A DNA stretch of 64,000 nucleotides from Nemertoderma westbladi (Eukaryota; Xenacoelomorpha; Nemertodermatida; Nemertodermatidae), in assembly GCA_032718475.1 (NCBI GenBank), contig JAUCBJ010000530.1, positions 1 through 64,000 of the forward strand, read 5' to 3'. Both the position numbers and the translations under genes were made by a program. This document shows positions 55,930 through 64,000 of this stretch, in pieces. The notes beneath the pieces are model-generated. The model was not told the origin of the DNA, did no database searches, and worked only from the letters and a program-made list of their open reading frames with translations. Position 1 is the first letter of the stretch. Each line of letters begins with the position of its first letter.

Positions 55930-58395
55930 ACTACATGTCCAAGCTTTCAGCTGTGACTCTTGTTCGGCTCCGTTCATTGAGAAGTCTTTCAACGACCACT
56001 CGCTGACTTGTTGTTCCGGTTCGCAAAGCAGCTGCCCCCACTGTAAATAGAAAGTTACAACCACGAACTGCTTGGCTTGCGATATCTGTGGATCCTGTGT
56101 ACACGGATCATGTTTAAGACTTTCAGGCAGTGGAATACAAATACTGGCGAAGTGCAAATATTGCAGAATAGTTTGCAACATTTGCGATGTGAAATGTACA
56201 CTGTTTGACTGGTGCTGCAGCTGGAATTTCTTAATCGCAGGAATTACTTACCCGCCTAGATTCATCGTTAAATACTAATTTCTCCGATCTCAGCTTCAAA
56301 ATCCACTGGGAGATTGACTCAGCTCTAGATGAATTTTCAGCACAGTCAGATGTCTGGAGGTAAGTAACTCCAAAATACCAATGAAGCAAGACTTCCTTAA
56401 CTCTGGGCGACGTTAGCAAGGAAGTTGCTGAGCAACAAAAACCATCAGTTAACATTGTTATAAAGGGCCTTGAACAATCAGAAAACCAGTCCAATTACTC
56501 GAGTAAGGTGAGCAATGAATACTTTCAAACTCGAAAATTCATTAGATATTTCTTTTCAGTAGAAAGGGAACTTCAGACAACAGTAAACCGTCAATGGTTA
56601 TCGTTAAGTTAATCTCAGCCTCAGCTGATCGAAAAGAGATCAGATGACTGAGTTGAAGGAGGGGTTCTCTTTCTTGTCTGCAACTGTTTGAAAAATACAC
56701 TGGTTATACTTCCAAGCAAATTCCAGCATAAGGATATCGCAGTTGACCTTCTGGGTGCCCCTGCTTGATTTATTTGTTCTTATCATCCATCAACTGTAAG
56801 AAATGTTCCTGATTTTAGTTTGAATCTTTGTGAAATTCGCGGCCTACTTAGTGATGTAAACCAGCCATGCATCATTACTGGTAATTTAAATTTGCCCTTC
56901 TTTGACTGGGACAATTTCTCTCACCATGACGATGTACTCTACTCTAGGTTCGCTACCCTAGCTTTTGAAGCAGACCTAATACAGGTCCAGCGGGAGCCCA
57001 CCCGAGGTGCCTATATCTTGTATTTACCATGGATGATCAGCTTATTATGCGTGTTGCTGTGTCTGCTCCCTTATCTACCAGTGAGCACGCCACCGTTTCA
57101 TTTGATATTTCAAGTAAGCTGCATTATGAACACACAGATTCATACAACCAAGACGGATACTTTGACTTTTCCAATGGTGATTATAATGGTTTTAAATCCG
57201 TTATGAAATATGTCAAATGGGATGAACTTTTCGCAAGATGTTCAACTGTAAATGACTATTTCCAGTCTTTCAGCAGCTTTATAAAAGGTGGTATTAGTTT
57301 GTTCATTCCTTTCGAGAAATTTGGACCTCTCAAAAAGAAAATGTATCCCAGCCATGTCACCATTTTACAGCATGCATAAAAATGCCTGTGGCGTAGACAT
57401 CAGCGGATTGGCAGCACACAACAGAGTCGCATCGACATCACGAGCTGTACACCATGCAACCTGTGAAAGGGAAACCCGTGTTCTCAGGTCCTGAAATCCC
57501 AGTGCCATTTTTTGATACATAAACAAAAAACGTAATAACATGTTGGGCATCGGACCCTTAAAACACAATGGTGAAACTATAGTAGATGCAAAAACTAATG
57601 ATTCTATTTATTCGTCTGTCTTTTCTGAAAACTTTTCAATTGATAATAATGTTCAGTTAAATTTATCTCATTTTAATTTTGATCCAGTGAACATTTTAGT
57701 AGCTTTAACTAATCTCGCACCTTACATTCTTTCTAAACTAGCTTGTACCATTGTAGCCACTTGGTCTGTTATTTTCCATGTTTCTTTTGGGACCTACACA
57801 TTGCCTTATTTTTGGCTTACAGCTCACATAATACCAATGTTCAAGAAAGGAGACCCTACTGACCCTTATAATTAGAGGCCAATATCGCTGACCTGTATAT
57901 CATGTAAGATAATGGAGATGATTATTAAGGACACTTTAATTTAAAGTCGCTGGTCATAAATGTCTTGTAATTTACACTGGTGCTACTAATTCTTAATGCA
58001 ATTATCATCTTAACAATACTGTGCTTAAATCAGACTCTTTCTCCAAGGATCTAGGCTTGACAATTTCGCCAGACCTTAAATTCAACTTGTACTGCAAGGA
58101 TCAGACTGCCAAAGCATACAAAGTAATAAAAATATAAATAACATAATTTATAGTAATAGGTCTGCTTTACTCAAAGCTAATAGATCTCAGGTGCGTCCCT
58201 TATTAGGATATTATACATACACCAGCTTGGTCACCATTTACCAAAGGTAATGTTAAATAAACACCGTCTACTACCAAAGGTAATGTTAAACTCATTGAAC
58301 GTGTCCAGTGTTACTTTAAAAGGCGTTTATTTTACCGTTGTAACACAGCAATTAATAGCTATTGTGAACGATTAACCAACTAAACTTGCAGCCAC
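55930..58395 (+). pseudogene. degraded CR1/jockey-like LINE, plus strand
   Basis: From 56040 a Cys-rich stretch (ACDICGSCVHGSC ... CKYC) resembles the PHD/zinc-finger start of CR1-type elements. Endonuclease remnants follow at 56820-57370 (QPCIITGNLNLPFFDWD, the GDFN position changed to GNLN; then SEHATVSFDI). RT remnants (AHIIPMFKKGDPTDPYN) and the C-terminal part (SKDLGLTISPDLKFNLYC ... RRLFYRCNTAINSYCERL) run to about 58395. Many stops; catalytic palm motifs were not found. Confidence 0.65.
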
Positions 58396-58744
58396 TTGAG
58401 GTTTGCAGAGGTAGATGCTGAATTCACTCCACAGACTTGACATCTTCAATAGGCACTAGGGCTTCATCCATTGGAGGTTGCCATGTAAACTAGCTCCACC
58501 TACTTAACATAAATAAATCAGCTGATTCTTTGTTCATTTGACAGCAGTAGTACTACCGGTAGGCTTGATTTGATTACACAATTACTGAATTAGGCCTACA
58601 ACACAGGGGCGCCTGAAGCATGGGGGCAGGGGTGTAAGCGGATTCAATTCCACTTCATTACCCACCAGAAAATGGGAACAGTGGCATTTTCCAATATAGT
58701 TGGGGATGCGAGATTGCCAATATTAATCACGCCTCATAACCAAC

Positions 58745-58762
58745 ATGGGGGGGGGGGGGGGG
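58745..58762 (+). repeat. G-tract
   Basis: A G-run of about 16 bases inside the hAT element. Confidence 0.85.
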
Positions 58763-59533
58763 CGACATAAGCCCTAAAGCCACAGAGAGAGGCGAGAGGT
58801 CAAACCACCTCGGAGGGAATACAGCTAGTAGAGGCTAGCAGCGGGGGGAAACACTCACAGGTAGTGCCAAAGTAACAATTAGTATATTAGCCAATAGCGG
58901 GGAGGGAAGCACGTGATTAGAGATAGGAAAGCATCCACTGGGTACAGAGGGCCAAGTACAGTAAGAGGTGAAATCAATATCCGTGTGTGTTAATCATATA
59001 TTATTCTGCACTACTGATTTACCGGTCAGTTCATTAGTTACTCAGTTGCAGACTGGTCATAGTTTATGACTGTCACCGCCACTAACATCATATATTACTG
59101 TGTATTTTCTGCTGTTACCGATTTACCGTGATATCACTGATTTACCGATTGTGCTGTTATTGCTTGGAGTATAAACATTGAGAATCAGAAACTCTATTGT
59201 TTTTCCCCGACGGCCTTCGGCCAAACCCAGTACAACTGCCCAGCAGAATGGTGACGCGTACAAATCTAACCCGGTCGGAATCTTAGGATCCCGCCACAAT
59301 GTGGGGCAGCAATGTGCCCTTCCAGAATTAACTCACACAATGGAAACGGCACACACTATCTGACTATTAATTAATATATGTAAAATCATTGCAAAAATGT
59401 TAAGTTAGCAGCCAGACTAGATAGGATCCACTGGTGGCCAAAGGAAGTTTAACTTTAGCTAAATATAAGAATATATAAGGAATAAAACACAGACGAAATT
59501 ACAAAAAGGAAAAGAACTACCCCAGGAGGCGGT

Positions 59534-60150
59534 ATGTCTGATTTTGTTATTCATTCGAAAACTCCCATAGAGGTTACAAATATGTGTGAGAAGAAGAGGC
59601 TCCTTGTTGAGTTTTATGAAGCAATTGAATCCACAAGTCAATCACTCAAGAAACGATTTGACCAAGAAGACCTCAAGACACCTGCGAAATATAGAACAGT
59701 GCTTGTTGGATGCTGAAGACAAGGAAGGAACTCTAGATGATGTCCAACAGTCCAAGAAAAACTCGCCCATTTCTCTAAGCTAATTAAAGTCGATATGTTG
59801 ACTGAAGAGCTTCGAGAGTTACTTGTCCATATCAAAATTCACAACAAAGAGAACTCTATACCAATCAGAAGGGTAACTAAACTTAACACACTATGTGAAA
59901 TTCTAGCATCCAAAGAAAGTAGCAAGGAATTCATGCTCGCAATTCGCACGATTCGAATTCAAGTTATGTAAGTTAATTGCAGTATACAATCCGGTATACA
60001 ATCCTTGCATCTGCTACAGCAGAGCGCTGTTTCAGTGCCATGCGATGCACAAAATCATGGCTGCGATCCAAAATGTCAGCCAACAGCCTAAGCAATAGAA
60101 TGTTTGCTGTACTTCACAAGGAATGCATTGACAACATCGTTTCTGAGTAA
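59534..60150 (+). pseudogene. hAT transposase C-terminal relic
   Basis: Pieces carry MCEKKRLLVEFYEAIE, LRELLVHIKIHN-like coil residues and, near 60010-60130, the dimerisation-domain signature SATAERCFSAMR with WLRSKMSAN and LHKECID. Stops separate the pieces. It lies inside the TIR-bounded element 58604-61067, same orientation as its left end. Confidence 0.75.
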
Positions 60151-60344
60151 GTCGCTAGGGAATTTATTGTAAAAACTGATAGGCAGAAAAAATATTTCGG
60201 GAAATTTCAACTAAATTATCGTGAGTCCTTCAATTTTATAATTCCAATCTCATTTCAATTATGAATTTTACTTAATTTTTAACTTACTAACTTACTAATT
60301 TTTATGAATATTACAATTTTTTTTTTAATGTATGTTTAATATTT

Positions 60345-61020
60345 TTAATGTGTATACAGTATATTTTGTATGTATTGACTTTTATGTATATGCAATACAA
60401 TGCAAACTTGTAATTAATAAATAAGCCTATTATTTAATACTTAATCCATTTGAATTTTTTGTCACTAAATTGTAATATTATTTATTATCTTATTATATAA
60501 AAGTTCATCTTAATTCATACAATTTTAAATTCAAATCTCTTTTGAATTATAACTGGCAAACATTATGCGACTTAAGCTGTCTTTGTTACAATAATTAGGC
60601 CCTTGTGCAATGTTTCATACAAAATTTTTTTTAATGTACGAATATGTGTTAAAAGTCCTATATATATTATGTATGTATTGATTTTTATGTACAAATATGA
60701 AACACAATGTAAACTTGAAATTAATAAGCACTATTTAATACACCACGTTTGCATTTTTTGTCACTTATTTATAATATTATTATATATACTGTAGTATTAT
60801 AAAAAAAGTTCATCAAATTCATTCAATTTTAAATATCCTTTTAATTATATATTTGGTAAACATTCTGGTGCTTAGGCTGTAATGATTATCTTTAATTAGT
60901 GCAATTTTTAATTGTTTACAATGCAAACTTGTTAATTAATAAGTATTATTAAATAAATACATCTCATTTGAATTTTTTGTAACTTTTTTTATAATATCAT
61001 CGTATAATAAAAAGTGCCCT
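60345..61020. repeat. three diverged direct repeats in the hAT 3' region
   Basis: A block with tgtatgtattgactttta, acaatgcaaacttg, cattt(g)aattttttgt and ataaaaagttcatc recurs at about 60360-60600, 60665-60880 and 60915-61015. Subterminal direct repeats are common in hAT elements. Confidence 0.65.
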
Positions 61021-61212
61021 TTTTTAGCAGCTGCCCCTGTCGCACAAATTTGCTTCAGGCGCCCCTGCTACAACATGAAATAAGTGAGTCTGCTAGTATA
61101 TTTGCAGATGCGAACATGCATGCTTAGCCTGCATGTACGGGTTCCATGGTGCTACAGCCACCATCTGAATGGAACTTGCGTATCAGATCAGCAGATAGAT
61201 ATAGATCTTACT

Positions 61213-61609
61213 CAAGGACTACTATACAACAGGACTTGCATACTGCCTGATCGAACTTCGCTAGCGAAGTCCATTCATTTCACACTGCAGTATTGCTGTA
61301 AGCTGTACTGCTACCGTAGAATGATTTATTATACCAGTATCTGATTGTCTGAGTGTATACTTAACCTACAAACACAGAAACAGACAGATTAACAGTTTTA
61401 CTGGTTTAGTTATAGTCCTACCGCTGGTATATCCCTGGGGAATAGTAGTTACTACATTAACTACTATACTATTTACCTATAATACAGTAATCAGGTAATA
61501 GGTATTTAAGGTCTGAATTACAACATTCTGACATTAGGCTAAACTACTCCGACTTCGCTAGCGAAGTCGGATGAAGGGGTGTGCCAGTCCTGTAGTATAG
61601 TAGTCCTTG
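61213..61609. mobile_element. 397-bp foldback element with internal palindromes
   Basis: The ends caaggactactatac (61213-61227) and gtatagtagtccttg (61595-61609) are exact inverted repeats, and the similarity runs on inward for about 55 bases. Each arm contains the palindrome acttcgctagcgaagt (61255-61270 and 61552-61567). No coding capacity. Confidence 0.75.
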
Positions 61610-62005
61610 CTCTTACCGGAACTGGTAGGCCTACCGCAGTACCGGTAGTCAGTCATCAATTTATTTCAGATTTATAGCCTACCGCGCTACCGGTCAGCCG
61701 CTAGTCGTTTTTTTTAGTCTTTTTATTAGCCATTCTGCCATTGACTCCTCTATTAGCCCATATTCTGTTGTTCCTGTATTCTGACATTACAGCATTAATT
61801 AGCAATATTTAACTCATCTGCTAATTCCTCTATATTCTAATTCGTCTATACTGCTAATTCCTGTACAGCTGTAGGCCATATTTGTAATATTTCAGTATAT
61901 TACAGTATTAATTGAGATTTTACTGTCAACTGGTCAAGACTGTTCTCTATCTATATACTGCCTTACTGACAGACTGGACTGGTATATCATATTCGAAAGT
62001 TAATT
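61610..62005. other. non-coding, possibly upstream region of the next gene
   Basis: No element recognised. It lies 5' of the ATG at 62006. Confidence 0.3.
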
Positions 62006-62280
62006 ATGTCTGGATCTGGTTGCTCTTTCGCCTCCAAGGACCATGTTGAGGGAGTAATTTCGGCGTTTGAGGAAGCTGGTGGCTTCCAGTACACTGTGCG
62101 TACCACTTCGGTCCCGTTATCCCAATTCTGGGACCCGGATCTGGGAGTGTTCGTCGGTGCGCCATACACGCACTTGATGGCATGTGGAATGGGTAGAGTT
62201 CCTGACGTCAGCATACTCTGTTCGTCAGTGTGGCTCGCCAACAATGGTTTTGCATATTTGCAAAGGACTACCACGGAAAT
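62006..62280 (+). CDS. putative first coding exon of an unrecognised gene
   Basis: ATG at 62006 opens 91 codons up to a plausible donor (cggaaat|gtatgtg). The GC content is clearly above the flanks. Residues include GGFQYTVRTTSVPLSQFWDP and GVFVGAPYTHLMACGMGRV. No family is recognised. The phase (two bases left over) joins in frame to the stretch at 62717 if the acceptor gtgtcag is used. Confidence 0.4.
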
Positions 62281-62716
62281 GTATGTGAACTTTATTATTA
62301 TATAGTGTTCTTTATTCTAGAGCTCTACAGCTCTATGAACTATTAGTAGTACAGTAGTACTATTTATTAGTACCAGTAAATATTTCTACTAAATCTTACT
62401 TTGTAGGTCTATGACACATATATTTATGGTGATTGGGTGATATACAATACATGTACCAGATACACAGACAAGATACATGTGTACGGTACAGTGTGGTTTG
62501 CTATACAAACCTTAATGAATACTGCTCACTGTGACTGATTTAAACACATCCTTGAATATTATTCTCAAATTTTAATAATTTATAATAATATAGCCTACTC
62601 ACCCCAATGCATTGTTTATTCTTTTTTGATATAATAGATAGTAACTTTATTTTTATTATTGAGTCAACTTAGTTTAATTCATTATGTTTGCATTGCATTC
62701 CTTAGGCAGGTGTCAG

Positions 62717-62959
62717 GAATAATACGATGAAGGGGGAATGTAAGTCGGAGATTGCAATCAAGAAAGTTGTTGCGTTCCATGACTTTGCTGTTGGTGGCAA
62801 CACCACCAGCAGAATGAAGATGAAGGCTGCCAGTGATGTCAAGGAGGCCCTTCGTCTTGGTTCTGCCACCAGGGAGTGCCACTATGGTAATGCTGGGGGC
62901 CTGACAGTCTACTGGGTTATGGTCCCCGATGTACATATATATTCCCAGCAACTTTTTTA
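62717..62959 (+). CDS. putative second exon of the same unrecognised gene
   Basis: After the acceptor tcag (ends 62716), an open frame encodes MKGECKSEIAIKKVVAFHDF, then SRMKMKAASDVKEALRLGSA, to a TAA at 62957-62959. It is coding-like in composition. A gt just after PD (about 62930) could be a donor instead, making this an internal exon. Function unknown. Confidence 0.38.
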
Positions 62960-63084
62960 AAAACCTTTTTTACATCCAATTTTTAGATTAGAGCTAATAT
63001 TCGATAAATTGAGTGATTTGATATTATATATAAATCACTGGACATGTTAGCTATTTGTTTTAAAATAATTGTTATTTTCTTGAG

Positions 63085-63251
63085 CAACAAGTTTCTGTGT
63101 ATGAGGGGTTCCAGCAACAAGTTGCTGAAACAAGTTTCTGAAACAAGTTGCAGAAACAAGTTGCAGCAACTTGTTTCTGTGTGTGAGGGGGTCCAGCAAC
63201 AAGTTTCAGAAACAAGTTGCAGAAACAAGTTGCTCCGTGTGAGGGGGGCCT
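63085..63251. repeat. short tandem repeats, gaaacaagttgca type
   Basis: About ten copies of a 12-13-bp unit gaaacaagttgca and variants, arranged in two blocks. Each is headed by a stretch like gtgtgaggggg and ccagcaacaag, with a third gtgtgagggggg at the end. The unit is partly self-complementary (gttgcagcaac). Confidence 0.85.
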
Positions 63252-63360
63252 TATATTCTATTTATAGCTTGCATTTAAGGCAAAGCAGTCCCCGGCTATT
63301 TAATTTTGTCTTTCTCGTTGAAACCGGTGCCATAGCATAATCTATAGTAAAGCATTATAT

Positions 63361-63412
63361 AGCGCGGGCAATGCCCGCATGCTGAATACCTATGTGTGGG
63401 CAATGCCCGCAC
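63361..63412. repeat. pair of gcgggcaatgcccgc hairpins
   Basis: Two inverted-repeat hairpins, gcgggcaatgcccgc and gtgggcaatgcccgcac, spaced about 35 bp apart. Not followed by a U-run, so not bacterial-type terminators. Confidence 0.75.
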
Positions 63413-63984
63413 GAAAGGGTTAAAAGCTTGATTGCTCTCGTTATGAATATCTGATCACCGATTATACATCTTACAACATTCCACCTGTTCTGAACAAATT
63501 AATATTATTATCCTTCATAGTGCTAAACCGGCTGGTTTAGGAGTATATTCAATGCAGTTCTTGTATCCATTAAAATACTCGTTGCACTCTTCCTGTACAT
63601 CTGGTCATCAAAATATACAACTTACATCATTCCATTACCGGTTTTGAACCAAAATGATAACTCTTTCAATATGCTACAGTATATCAGACGGTTTAGGATT
63701 ATATATAGCCAAAGCAGTACTCGTCTTCATTATAAACATCGTTGCGTTCGTCCTGTTTTGACTGAAAGTATTTTTCACAAACTTACACTTACGACCTTTA
63801 TAACTATGTAAATTCTCGAAACTGCACTTGGAACTGCTGATTTATGGCAGATGGACATACATACTGTACAATGTAGTTCATACCAAGCTTTTGAGAAAAT
63901 ACCGACAGCGTTACATAGGCCTATACGGCAGGTTGGTTGGAAATAGCTGCATTGAAACGGCAATTCTAACCATAATATTTCATG
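63413..63984. other. non-coding stretch, two diverged copies of one sequence
   Basis: tctgatcaccgattatacatcttacaacattccac at about 63450 and tctggtcatcaaaatatacaacttacatcattccat at about 63600 are similar, and both are followed by related tails (taaaccggctggtttagga; tcagacggtttaggatt), indicating an old tandem duplication of about 150 bp. Confidence 0.5.
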
Positions 63985-64000
63985 CCTGCATTTTTAAGAA

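Larger units (their letters stand above)
58604..61067. mobile_element. hAT DNA transposon outline, 17-bp TIR and 8-bp target duplication
   Basis: The perfect inverted ends caggggcgcctgaagca lie at 58604-58620 and 61051-61067. CTACAACA flanks both ends (58596-58603 and 61068-61075). The CAGGGG terminus and 8-bp duplication are classic for hAT elements. Between them is a decayed transposase, so the copy is not autonomous. Confidence 0.93.

Noticed and set aside
63361-63412. Intrinsic terminators
   Set aside because: Hairpins lack a U-run and the context is animal DNA; better treated as inverted-repeat fragments.
1-64000. tRNA genes or tRNA-derived SINEs
   Set aside because: No stretch with convincing A-box and B-box spacing or cloverleaf was seen by eye; a tRNA scan would be decisive.

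Overview
The window is animal nuclear DNA, AT-rich, with intron-split genes and a heavy load of transposable elements. The host is best read as a marine invertebrate. The GTAGGCCTA-type words scattered through the introns, the long calcium-binding EGF and ShK genes and the retrotransposon mix would suit an echinoderm-like deuterostome, but that placement is a weak inference. No bacterial-style operons, CRISPR arrays, tRNA or rRNA genes were seen.

Layout. (1) 1-11 kb: the 3' end of one gene (3-350) and the terminal exon of a coiled-coil protein with a UBAN-like ubiquitin-binding motif (10266-10802). Between them lie a 22-bp minisatellite, foldback elements, a LINE copy embedded in a 16-bp minisatellite, and a 266-bp palindromic element with target duplication. 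(2) 11-16 kb: no gene seen; foldback DNA elements and G-runs. (3) 16.3-53.0 kb, minus strand: one large secreted-protein gene. Its last exons (ShK, EGF-like, EGF+ShK, ShK) lie at 16308-24555. They are preceded by 34 calcium-binding EGF exons of exactly 126 bp, all phase 1-1, most packed in a tandem array of about 237-bp exon-plus-intron units (45686-51045). Reading phase and splice sites are consistent from exon to exon. (4) Into this gene have inserted a LINE relic carrying a MITE (17.1-18.9 kb), a hAT relic (22-24 kb), two LINEs of one APE family (27-33.5 kb), two CRE/NeSL-like elements with restriction-like endonuclease (33.8-34.9 and 38.0-40.4 kb), a TIR element (35.9-37.3 kb), a 4.7-kb NeSL-like retrotransposon with a ULP1-type protease (40.9-45.7 kb, 15-bp target duplication) and a LINE that splits one EGF exon (51.2-52.7 kb). 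(5) 53-64 kb: more LINE relics, a complete hAT transposon outline with 17-bp inverted repeats and a perfect 8-bp target duplication (58604-61067), and a possible two-exon gene near 62.0-63.0 kb.

Most notable: the homogenised EGF exon array with higher-order spacing and intron types; repeated association of one LINE family with short-unit minisatellites or foldback ends; the near-intact ULP1-protease LINE; and several foldback elements with visible target duplications. Coordinates of degraded elements are approximate. Host gene products are inferred from motifs only.
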